The notes under the pieces are model-generated. The model ran no database searches. It saw only the letters and a program-made list of their open reading frames with translations, and was not told the origin of the DNA. Below are positions 49,128 through 56,910 of a DNA stretch of 64,000 nt, piece by piece. Both the position numbers and the translations under genes were made by a program. Origin of the DNA: CALDOK01 sp964481655 (lineage in GTDB: Bacteria; Myxococcota_A; UBA796; JAFGLY01); NCBI GenBank assembly GCA_964481655.1, contig CAYZVO010000007.1:15518-79517 (forward strand). The letters run 5' to 3'. Within the stretch, counting starts at the first letter, position 1, and every line of letters starts with the position of its first letter.

Positions 49128-49757
49128 GTGGATCGTGTGCGCTCGTGGATCGTCGCTGGGGTGAAGCGCGCGCTGCGGGCCGCCCTCGTGACCAGCACGC
49201 TCACCATGGCCTTCCTGGCCCATCTGGGAGTCCTCGGCCTCATCGGCTGGGTCGTGCTCACCCAGGGCTGGTGGATGGGGGCCCTCCCTGGCGAGGACAT
49301 CGCGAGCCTCGAGGTGCTGCATCCGGTGCTGCGCCCCAAGGTCGACGCGGTCGTGGCGGAGCTGGAGGAGCAGGGCTGGGAGGTGCGCGTGTCCTCGGGG
49401 TGGCGCAGCGCGGAGCGCCAGGACGCCATCTACGCCATCGGCCAGCTGGCCGAGCGCATGGGGCAGGCCCCCTGGAGCCGGGTGCGCGGTGGCCGCTCCT
49501 GCCACAATCAGGTCCTCGAGGACGGCAGCCCGGGATCGGCGGCGGTGGATCTCGCCCCCGCCGGGGTCACCGACCTGGATCGGCGGGCGGCCTTCTACCG
49601 GGCCCTGGGAGCGGCCGCGAAGGACCAGGGGCTGCGCTGGGGTGGAGACTTCGGGCGCACCAACCTCGTCTGGGCTCGCTACGACATCGGCTGGGACCCC
49701 GCCCACATCGAGGACCGGGCCCTGTGCCTGCGGCTGCGGTCGGTGTTGGAGACCTGA
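49128..49757 (+). CDS. Membrane-anchored M15-family peptidoglycan peptidase
   Basis: 209 residues. GTG 49128 is chosen because the sequence GGAGGTGATC in front is a near-perfect Shine-Dalgarno; the upstream GTG 49122 lies inside it. Signal anchor MAFLAHLGVLGLIGWVVL (about 24-41). The peptidase domain has VSSGWRSAERQDAIYAIG, SCHN…AVDLAP (His and Asp zinc ligands) and WGGDF…DPAHIE (last His), the pattern of VanY/CwlK-type D,D- or L-Ala-D-Glu peptidases that cleave peptidoglycan stem peptides. Controlled by sigma-54, which fits a developmental, stress or predation role. Confidence 0.82.
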   Translation: MDRVRSWIVAGVKRALRAALVTSTLTMAFLAHLGVLGLIGWVVLTQGWWMGALPGEDIASLEVLHPVLRPKVDAVVAELEEQGWEVRVSSGWRSAERQDAIYAIGQLAERMGQAPWSRVRGGRSCHNQVLEDGSPGSAAVDLAPAGVTDLDRRAAFYRALGAAAKDQGLRWGGDFGRTNLVWARYDIGWDPAHIEDRALCLRLRSVLET

Positions 49758-49767
49758 GCGCGAGCTG

Positions 49768-49785
49768 GGGCGCCCGACGGCGTCC
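49768..49785. terminator. Hairpin between convergent genes
   Basis: 7-bp stem GGGCGCC/GGCGTCC (one G-U) with CGAC loop between the peptidase and histidine kinase stops. No T-run. Confidence 0.35.
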
Positions 49786-49796
49786 GAGGCGTGAAT

Positions 49797-51809
49797 CTAT
49801 CGCTCGGATGGTAATACCGCCGGGTCCAACGGCAGCGTGACCACCAGCGTCGTGCCCTCGCCGGCCTCGCTGTCGGCCTTCAGCGTCCCTCCGTGGGCGC
49901 GGATGCTGCGCTCCGCGACCGGCAGGCCCAAGCCGAAGCCGGGTCCCAGGTGCTCGCCAGGGCGGTCCAGGGAGCTGGGGGAGAACAGGCGCGGCAGCAG
50001 CCAGGGCTCCACCGCGACGTCGCTCCACAGGGTGATCCGCGCCAGGGGGGGCTCGCCGTTCGTCGTGGTCTTGGCGGCCACGGTCACCTGGATGGGGTGG
50101 TGCTGGGCCCTGTCGAGGCTGAACCCCAGCAGGTTGGTGAGCGCGCGGCGGAGCTGGTCCCCGTCGAAGTGGCCGGGGATGGCGTCGGCGGGCACGGCCA
50201 GATCCACGGTGATGCCGCGCTCGTCGGCGCGGGGCGCGAAGGCATCGACGGTCTCTCGCACCAGCGCGACCAGCTCCGTGGGGCGTCGGGACGGCGGCCC
50301 ACCGCACTGGAGCTGCCGCAGCTTCGAGGCCAGGGCCCGGGCGTTCTCTGGCGCCTCACCATCGTCCAGCTCGCTGGCCAGCACCTGTGCCAGCTGTGAG
50401 ATGTGCTCGAGCTGCAGGTCCAGGTGCTCCCGCTGGAAGCTGATGGCCGAGGCCAGGGCGCTGTCGATCTGTGGCACCAGCGCCTCGAGGGCGTCGAGCA
50501 CGGGCGGCTCGAAGATGCTGTCGTCCCGCATGGCGCCCACCAGCAGGACGGCGCGGCGCTCGGGGTGCTCGGCGATGGGCAGGGCGATCTCCGCGCCCCA
50601 GCGGTGCATGTGCTGGGCCAGCTCCAGGGGCGCCGGCCTGGACGCTGTGGCCTCCAGTGGGGTGGCCAGGGCCGGTCGGGCCTGGGAGAACAGCCAGTCG
50701 ATGCCCGGCAGCTGTGCTGGGATGGACGTCGGCACGCCCAGGTAGGTCCCCGCGGTGCCCCGGAGGACCAGACCCTTGCCGTCATGGCGGTCCAGGTACA
50801 GGCCCGCCCAGCAGGTGTCGAGACCCTGGATCAGCAGCGCGGAGAGGCGCTGCCCGACCGCCTCGGGGGAGGGCAGCCCCACCAGCCGCTGTGCGCCCTC
50901 CATCAGCTGGCCCCGCCGCGCGGCTGGCAGGGAGCTGTCGTGCAGGCTGACGGAGGCTCGCACCCGGCGGCCCAGGCCCTGGGAGATCCACATCAGGATC
51001 AGGAGGCCCGCCAGCAGCACGATCGCCATGGCGGGGTGCACGGTCCCGCCGGTGTGGTGCACAGCCAGCAGGATCACCGCGAAGATGGGGACCAGGATCG
51101 CGCCGCCGAGGGTGACATAGGCCGCCAGCAGGCGCAGGTAGTTCCGGATGCCCCACAGCCGGTCCGTGAGGAAGGCGAAGCCCATGAAGCCCAGGCCCAC
51201 CAGGATGCCGATGGTGGTCAGCGGGTACTCGACCACATGCATGAGGAAGAAGCTGGCGATGGCCAGGCCCATGCTCATGCCGAGCCCGAACAGGAACAGG
51301 TGGATGCGGCTGCGCAGGTAGGCGTCGCTCGAGCGGGCGCGGAAGAGCATCATCCCGATGCTCACCAGGAAGATGACCAGGCTGTAGAGTGCGAACACCA
51401 GGTAGACGACGCCGTACTCGGGCTTGATGTACGGCCCGTCGCGCACGTAGCCGAGCACGAACCACGGGCTGAAGGTCAGGACGGCGAAGCCGGTGCACAC
51501 CACCGCCGAGGCCGTCACCAGCCGACTCCGCAGCTCGGCTCGGACCTGCACCAGGTGCAGGCTGAACGCCAGCAGGAAGTGCGGGATGTACATGAAGCTC
51601 CAGCAGGTCGCCAGCTGCCAGAACTTGGCGGTCTCGATGTCGGGCGCGTGGAAGATCACCAGGCTCGCGAAGCTGATGCAGCCGAAGGTCGCCGCGAAGC
51701 CCGCGAAGGCGCGGTTCCGGGCGTCCCGCGGATCCCGGAGCAGGGCGTAGACGCAGAGGAGTCCCGATGCCAGGGTCGCGAAGAACGACTCGTGGAGCCA
51801 GAAAGGCAT
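49797..51809 (-). CDS. Degenerate sensor histidine kinase (7TM-like, GAF, HATPase)
   Basis: 670 residues. A GGAGGG Shine-Dalgarno precedes the ATG. The first 280 residues hold eight or so helices, as in His-kinase N-terminal 7TM modules. A GAF-like domain follows (about 310-450, with CWAGLYLDRHDGKGLVLRG and EIALPIAEHPERRAVLLVG), then a helical linker and a HATPase domain ending GPGFGLGLPVAERSIRAHGG, GEGTTLVVTLP. The H-box is not recognisable (LQLEHISQLAQVL has a His but not the HELRTPL context), the N-box reads LTNLLGFSLDRA and lacks the second Asn, and the DxGxG box reads SDVAVEP. So ATP binding and autophosphorylation are doubtful; it may act as a signal scaffold. No response regulator is adjacent. 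Confidence 0.75.
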   Translation of the reverse strand: MPFWLHESFFATLASGLLCVYALLRDPRDARNRAFAGFAATFGCISFASLVIFHAPDIETAKFWQLATCWSFMYIPHFLLAFSLHLVQVRAELRSRLVTASAVVCTGFAVLTFSPWFVLGYVRDGPYIKPEYGVVYLVFALYSLVIFLVSIGMMLFRARSSDAYLRSRIHLFLFGLGMSMGLAIASFFLMHVVEYPLTTIGILVGLGFMGFAFLTDRLWGIRNYLRLLAAYVTLGGAILVPIFAVILLAVHHTGGTVHPAMAIVLLAGLLILMWISQGLGRRVRASVSLHDSSLPAARRGQLMEGAQRLVGLPSPEAVGQRLSALLIQGLDTCWAGLYLDRHDGKGLVLRGTAGTYLGVPTSIPAQLPGIDWLFSQARPALATPLEATASRPAPLELAQHMHRWGAEIALPIAEHPERRAVLLVGAMRDDSIFEPPVLDALEALVPQIDSALASAISFQREHLDLQLEHISQLAQVLASELDDGEAPENARALASKLRQLQCGGPPSRRPTELVALVRETVDAFAPRADERGITVDLAVPADAIPGHFDGDQLRRALTNLLGFSLDRAQHHPIQVTVAAKTTTNGEPPLARITLWSDVAVEPWLLPRLFSPSSLDRPGEHLGPGFGLGLPVAERSIRAHGGTLKADSEAGEGTTLVVTLPLDPAVLPSER

Positions 51810-51901
51810 CGGATCCCTCCCTCCATGGTGTCAGTGCCGAGTGCTCGAATCCTACGGGCTCCGACCCGGTTCGGTCAAGCTCGGATTCCGGTCTGGCCTC
51901 A

Positions 51902-51919
51902 CAGGTGAAGATTCACCTG
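51902..51919. promoter_or_regulatory. CAGGTGAA-GA-TTCACCTG palindrome
   Basis: 8-bp arms around two central bases, 93 bases upstream of the histidine kinase start. Looks like a dimeric regulator site; a half-site CTTCACCTG also occurs at 12648. Confidence 0.4.
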
Positions 51920-51942
51920 AGCGTTGGGCCCGTGACCCTGAT

Positions 51943-51981
51943 GTTCCACTGGTTTTCCACAGGATCAGCGACCGGTGGAAC
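51943..51981. repeat. Imperfect inverted repeat
   Basis: GTTCCACTGG (51943-51952) and CCGGTGGAAC (51972-51981) pair with 9 of 10 matches across a 19-base loop. Together with the palindrome at 51902 it fills much of the 281-bp gap 51810-52090; a third short dyad is at 51996-52010. Confidence 0.4.
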
Positions 51982-52090
51982 TGTGCGAAAGTGTCGTTCC
52001 CAACGGAAACATCGGCGGTGACTGCTCACTTGCACCGTCAAGACTTCCACAGGAAGGGAAAATCGAGGGGAAGGAGCGCAGCCCCCTGGC

Positions 52091-53035
52091 TCAGGCGTGC
52101 TTCTGGGCCCAGTACACCAGGCCCTGTGCGTTGATCTCCACATCGAGCTTGGTCCAGCCGTCGAAGCTGCGTTGGTCCAGGGTGCCACCAAGCCTCTCGA
52201 AGTGGTCGCGCAACGTGTGCTGGACCGCGGCCTTCATGGCGTCGTGGCGCGCGGGCCCAGCGGGCTGATCGGCCACCAGCGCCCGTGCCGCCTCCATCCA
52301 GCTGGTGAGCAGGGCGCGCAGATCGGCGGCCAGGCGGGGATCCCAGGCCACCGCGCCGTAGTGGGTCAGGTAGAGCCAGCGAGGGGCGAGGGCCTCGATC
52401 CGCTCCATGCTGGCCAGCATCGCGTCGGGGGCGAGCTGGGTCGGCGCTGTGGTCGGGAACAGGAAGCGGCCCTGGGGTGTGGTCAGGGCGCGGTAGCCCA
52501 GGCCGTAGACGTCTCCTGTGAACACGCCATCGCTGGCCGGATCGTGCACGGCGATGTGATGCCAGGCGTGGCCAGGAGTGTGCAAGACGTGCAGGGGGCG
52601 CCCGGCCAGGTCCACGATCTCGCCATCGGCGGGCGTCAGCACACGCTCGGCGGGCACTGGCTCGATCTCGCCGTACAACGCGGACATCTCGGCTTCACCG
52701 TAGACGGCCGTGGCCCCCGCGATCAGGGCGCGGGGATCGATCATGTGCTTGGCGCCGGAGGGGTGCACCACCAAGCGCGCGCTGGGGAGCTCCCGCAGCA
52801 GCGCCCCGGCGCCGCCGGCGTGGTCCAGGTGCACGTGGGTGACGAACACCCAATCCACGGCGTCGCGCGGAATGGAGCGGGCCTCGAGGGCCGCCAGCAG
52901 CCGGGGGACCGCCAGGCTCGTGTTGCACTCCACGAAGGCGGCGCGGCCGCCGTGCTCGAGCAGCCAGGCGCCGGCCTGCTCGGGGCGCACGTAGTGGGTG
53001 TCGATGAGGTGCAGATCGGGGGCGTGGGTTTCCAT
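52091..53035 (-). CDS. MBL-fold metallo-hydrolase
   Basis: 314 residues. The metallo-beta-lactamase metal motif THVHLDHAGG gives His67, His69, Asp71, His72. Additional ligands are in HTPGHAWHH and SDGVFTGDVYGLG, and a last His in YLTHYGA. The C-terminal 80 residues form a helical extension (WMEAARALVADQ, HDAMKAAVQHTLRDHFERLGG) common in MBL proteins of unknown substrate acting as thioesterase- or phosphorylase-like hydrolases. Cytoplasmic; no signal. Divergent from the Cys-rich lipoprotein gene at 53129. Confidence 0.85.
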   Translation of the reverse strand: METHAPDLHLIDTHYVRPEQAGAWLLEHGGRAAFVECNTSLAVPRLLAALEARSIPRDAVDWVFVTHVHLDHAGGAGALLRELPSARLVVHPSGAKHMIDPRALIAGATAVYGEAEMSALYGEIEPVPAERVLTPADGEIVDLAGRPLHVLHTPGHAWHHIAVHDPASDGVFTGDVYGLGYRALTTPQGRFLFPTTAPTQLAPDAMLASMERIEALAPRWLYLTHYGAVAWDPRLAADLRALLTSWMEAARALVADQPAGPARHDAMKAAVQHTLRDHFERLGGTLDQRSFDGWTKLDVEINAQGLVYWAQKHA

Positions 53036-53128
53036 GGGCTCTCCTGGAGGCGCGCTCCTAACGCGACGGGCCTGCTACCATGGAACGGCGCCCGGTCCTG
53101 GCGCTCGAACCTCGGCTTCGGGAGACCC

Positions 53129-54697
53129 ATGCGATCCACCCTCGCCCTGCTGGCTCCCGTGCTCGTGGCTTGCTCTGCCTGTGCCGACGGCTGCGTCTCC
53201 GCCAACCCCTGCCACGGCCTCCCTGCCGTGACCGACAGCTGCGGGGCCTACGTGCCCACGGGCGAGAGCGAGCCCGTCTGCGGCTGCCCGGTCACGGTCC
53301 CCGAGGACCAGCCCTACTGCACGACCCCCGATCCCCGGGCGCCCATCTCCATGTCCTGGTGGGACAACGCGGACCCCGAGACCTACCAGCTGGGTACCTG
53401 GCCGGATCTGTCATCGCTCGACGACCAGACCTGCCCGAACCAAGCCGATCTGGCGGTCCTGGGCGGAGAGGCCGCGCCAGCGGGCAGCCTCCCCATGTCC
53501 GTGGAGCGCAACCGGGAGCGGGACTGGGTGGAGCTGACCTTCTCCCCGGGTGGGGATCTGGCCGTGCTCTACGAGCGCCACGCCCCCGGCTACGTCCGCG
53601 CGGGCAGCCTGCTGCGCTGCGCCTCGGGCGATGATCCCGGCTGGATGGTGGAGACCTTCCTGCAGACGGTCACCTCGCCCTTCGTGCGCTGGGGGGTGGC
53701 CGAGGGTGACGCCCGGCAGATCTACCTGATGCTCGACGACTTCTACCGCGTGACCATCGGCGTCGAGCCGGTGCTCGCCCGGCCGCCCCTGGGCGGCGAA
53801 GAGCGCCCGGTGATCGTCATCGAGCAGGCCGAGCTGCTGGCCCGCTCCGAGGCGGGATCGCTGGCGTTCGGCGATCTGGATGTGGGCTTCGACCTCGACG
53901 AGCAGGGCGCCCCCCGGGACCGCTGGGCCATGTACATGAGCGGCCTGGATGCCAGCTATGTGCCGCTCTACGTCGAGTCGGCCATGTATGTCACCGACCT
54001 GGCCGACTGCGCGGACGACTGCACAGAGGACATGGCCTTCTGCTGCCGCACGGCCCTGCTGACCATCGGCGACAGCGACCACCCGGACACCCCCACCAAC
54101 CCCGGCATCTCCGACGACGGCCACCTGCTGGCGTTCAACCGGTTCACCTCGACCCGGGAGCAGTGCCCCGAGTGGGCCCTCTGCGCCCAGGAGCACGTGC
54201 TGTTCAACCCGCTGGACGACCCGGATCTGTTCGCCGCCCACTGCGTCGAAGACGCCGAGCACGACGGCTTCGAGGCCCCCATCGACTGCACGGATCTGCT
54301 GGGCTCGGCCGGCCGCTTCGACGACGTCGCGTGCCCCGACCACAGCTGCTGCGGCGAGGACGGCGTGGACTGCTCCCGCTGCATCACCATCGGCGCCCAG
54401 CCCGAGGTGGCCAACGCCTGTGGGAGCGAGGGTGAGGGGGTGCGGGAGCGCAACTACGTGGTGTTCTTCGAGCTCGACGGCGCGACCTGGGTAGGCTTCC
54501 GATCCGCGGACCTGCTCGGAGACCAGAGCGAGGAGCTGCACCTGTACCGGCTGGGCTTCGATGACGACGGAGCCTTCGCCAGCATCGACGACGACGACGT
54601 GATCAAGCTGCTGCTCGGTCGCGGTGACGAGACCGCCATGGGCGACTTCGGCCCGGGCCCCTGGCGGCGCCTGCCCGGCCATGCGGCCTGCGACTGA
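53129..54697 (+). CDS. Cys-rich lipoprotein of unknown function
   Basis: 522 residues. Start RBS GGAG 5 bases upstream. Signal RSTLALLAPVLVAC gives a lipobox Cys15 (LVAC), with a further Cys-rich start (SACADGCVSANPCHG). The middle has about 20 Cys, often paired (ADCADDCTEDMAFCCRTAL, CPDHSCCGEDGVDCSRC), indicating a disulfide-stabilised surface protein. Strand-rich segments such as VELTFSPGGDLAVLYERH and RQIYLMLDDFYRVTIGVEPV suggest a beta-sandwich. No family recognised. First gene of the plus-strand surface cluster; followed by a hairpin and a -10-like box. Confidence 0.72.
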   Translation: MRSTLALLAPVLVACSACADGCVSANPCHGLPAVTDSCGAYVPTGESEPVCGCPVTVPEDQPYCTTPDPRAPISMSWWDNADPETYQLGTWPDLSSLDDQTCPNQADLAVLGGEAAPAGSLPMSVERNRERDWVELTFSPGGDLAVLYERHAPGYVRAGSLLRCASGDDPGWMVETFLQTVTSPFVRWGVAEGDARQIYLMLDDFYRVTIGVEPVLARPPLGGEERPVIVIEQAELLARSEAGSLAFGDLDVGFDLDEQGAPRDRWAMYMSGLDASYVPLYVESAMYVTDLADCADDCTEDMAFCCRTALLTIGDSDHPDTPTNPGISDDGHLLAFNRFTSTREQCPEWALCAQEHVLFNPLDDPDLFAAHCVEDAEHDGFEAPIDCTDLLGSAGRFDDVACPDHSCCGEDGVDCSRCITIGAQPEVANACGSEGEGVRERNYVVFFELDGATWVGFRSADLLGDQSEELHLYRLGFDDDGAFASIDDDDVIKLLLGRGDETAMGDFGPGPWRRLPGHAACD

Positions 54698-54703
54698 TCC
54701 CGG

Positions 54704-54723
54704 CCGAGACGTTGGCGTCTCGG
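54704..54723 (+). terminator. 8-bp hairpin between two plus-strand genes
   Basis: CCGAGACG-TTGG-CGTCTCGG, perfect stem with 4-base loop, 7 bases after the stop at 54697, followed by GGATTTAGA. It ends 5 bases upstream of the probable -10 box at 54729, so it may be a terminator or an operator dyad at the next promoter. Confidence 0.45.
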
Positions 54724-54728
54724 GGATT

Positions 54729-54734
54729 TAGAAT
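54729..54734 (+). promoter_or_regulatory. Possible -10 box of a leaderless transcript
   Basis: TAGAAT (5 of 6 consensus bases) ends 7 bases before ATG 54742. The ATG at 54733 lies inside it, which supports 54742 as the real start. Confidence 0.45.
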
Positions 54735-54741
54735 GGCGCCG

Positions 54742-56910
54742 ATGCGTCTCCATCCTGCCCTGCTGTTGCTGCCCCTGGTCGTCGCCACAGGCGCCGACGG
54801 CGACGTGCGCCTGGGCTGTGGCTTCGGCGATCGCGGCAGCATCACCGACGCCGACAGCGACGGCTTCGGGGACACCATCGACTGCGACGACAGCGATCCC
54901 GAGATCAACCCCGACGCCGACGAGCTGTGCGACGGGGTCGACAACGACTGCGACGGCGAGCTGGACGAGAACGAGGCCACCGACGCCATCACCTGGTACT
55001 GGGACGCGGACCACGACGGCTGGGGCGTGGCCGACGGCGAGACCGTCGAGGCCTGCAGCCAGCCGGACGGCTACGGCCCCGCCGGGGACTGCTACGACCA
55101 CGATCCGCGCATCTCCCCCGACGCCACCGAGACCTGCGACGGGGTGGACAACGACTGCGACGACGAGATCGACGTCGACGCTGTGGACGCCTCGACCAGC
55201 TGCGCGGACGAGGATCGGGACGGCTACGGCGACCCCGCCTTCTGTGTCGAGTCCTGCTGGGTCCCCAGCGGCTTCGTCGAGGACGACGCGGACTGCGACG
55301 ACAGCGACCACGCCGTGAACCCCGGCGCCGAAGACATCTGCGACGAGATCGACAACGACTGCGACGGGGTCGCCGACCCCCAGGCCGGGGACGCCGACGG
55401 CGACGGGTGGGACGGCTGCGACGGCGACTGCGGCCCCGACGACCCGGCCGTGAACCCCGACGCCGACGAGGTCTGCGGCAACGGTGTGGACGACGACTGC
55501 GACGGTACGGCCGGCGACTGCGGCGTCGAGGGCAGCTACGCCCTGGGCGGCGCCGGGCTGCTGCTCACCAGCCCCTCCGCCTACGACGCCGTGGGCCGCG
55601 GCCTGGGCGCGGTGGGGGATCTGGACGGCGACGGCGTCGACGACCTGGCCATCGGCGCCCCCTTCGCCAGCGGCGCCCCATCGGATCACGGGGCCGTCTA
55701 CATCCTGCACGGTGGCCCCGGGCTGCGGGACGACGCCGAGCGCTCGCTGGACCAAGCCGCCGTCGTGATCCGTGGCAGCCTGCACGGCGACATGCTGGGC
55801 TGGTCCGTGGCCGGCGCGGGGGATGTCGACGGGGACGACCGCGACGACCTGCTGCTGGGCGCACCGTGGGACGGCGCCTCCGGCTTCCCCTCCGGCGCGG
55901 CCTATCTGGTGTCGGGCGCCGCCCTGGACGGGGTGTCCGGCGAACAGGCCATCGGGGACCTGGGCTCGCGCATCGGCGGCGGCGCCTACGACGACCAGCT
56001 GGGCTGGTCCCTGGATGTGGCCGGTGATGTGAACGGCGATGGGGTCGCCGACCTGCTCATCGGCGCGCCCTTGGCCGACAGCGCGGCGCCCAGCGCCGGT
56101 GCGGCCTACCTGATCCTGGGCCCTGTCACCGCCGACCTGGACGTGTCCGAGGCCTCGGCGCGCTTCACCGCCGACGCGCTGGACGACGGCCTGGGCGCGG
56201 CCGTGACTGGGCTCGGTGACATCGACGGCGACGGCATCGACGATCTCGCCGTGGGGGCCTACCGCCGGGAACACCTGAGCACCGACGGCGGCTTCGTGGC
56301 CGTGCAGCTGGGCCACAGCGAGTTCGCCGGTGACTACGACATCCTGCACGCCGACATCGAGCTGTCCGCGGCCCAGAATCGGGCGTTCTCTGGCTGCGCG
56401 CTGGACGGAGCGGGGGATGTGGACGGCGACGGCTACCGGGACATCCTCGTGGGGGCCCGGGGCCAGGACTACGCCGAGGCCGACGTGGGCGTGGCCTTTC
56501 TGGTGTCGGGAACCTACCTGGGCTTCGCCAACCTCGACTCGAACTCCACGGCCTCGTTCCGGGGCGTCCAGGCCTACGGCTACGCGGGCTCGTCCGTGGC
56601 GGGGCCTGGGGATCTGGACGGCGACGGCTTCGCCGACGTCGTGATCGGCGCCCCCTACGCCGGCTCGGTGTCCAACGCCGGCGAGGCCGCGCTGTTCCTC
56701 GGCCCCGTCGAGGGCACCCTGTCCTTCGACGACGCGGACGCTTCCCTCGACGGCGACGGGACCGGCCGCATGCTCGGCGAGCGCGTCGCGGGCGCGGGGG
56801 ACGTGGACGGCGACGGCCGACCCGATCTGCTGGTCGCCGTGCCCGGCTATGATCAACCCAGCGCAGACGCTGGAGCAGCCTGGCTGCTCTGGGGAGGAGA
56901 CGGCCTGTGA
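54742..56910 (+). CDS. MopE-repeat / seven-bladed FG-GAP surface protein
   Basis: 722 residues. ATG 54742 opens a signal peptide RLHPALLLLPLVVATGADG cut by signal peptidase I (no lipobox Cys), unlike the other members. Four MopE-type repeats (CDGVDNDCDG, CDEIDNDCDG) occupy about residues 45-265, then seven FG-GAP repeats (GDLDGDGVDD and GAPFASGAP-type loops) from 270 to the end form a complete propeller. The 3' end overlaps the GTG of the next FG-GAP gene (GTGA), so the pair is translated together and the two propellers may pair on the surface. Confidence 0.86.
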   Translation: MRLHPALLLLPLVVATGADGDVRLGCGFGDRGSITDADSDGFGDTIDCDDSDPEINPDADELCDGVDNDCDGELDENEATDAITWYWDADHDGWGVADGETVEACSQPDGYGPAGDCYDHDPRISPDATETCDGVDNDCDDEIDVDAVDASTSCADEDRDGYGDPAFCVESCWVPSGFVEDDADCDDSDHAVNPGAEDICDEIDNDCDGVADPQAGDADGDGWDGCDGDCGPDDPAVNPDADEVCGNGVDDDCDGTAGDCGVEGSYALGGAGLLLTSPSAYDAVGRGLGAVGDLDGDGVDDLAIGAPFASGAPSDHGAVYILHGGPGLRDDAERSLDQAAVVIRGSLHGDMLGWSVAGAGDVDGDDRDDLLLGAPWDGASGFPSGAAYLVSGAALDGVSGEQAIGDLGSRIGGGAYDDQLGWSLDVAGDVNGDGVADLLIGAPLADSAAPSAGAAYLILGPVTADLDVSEASARFTADALDDGLGAAVTGLGDIDGDGIDDLAVGAYRREHLSTDGGFVAVQLGHSEFAGDYDILHADIELSAAQNRAFSGCALDGAGDVDGDGYRDILVGARGQDYAEADVGVAFLVSGTYLGFANLDSNSTASFRGVQAYGYAGSSVAGPGDLDGDGFADVVIGAPYAGSVSNAGEAALFLGPVEGTLSFDDADASLDGDGTGRMLGERVAGAGDVDGDGRPDLLVAVPGYDQPSADAGAAWLLWGGDGL

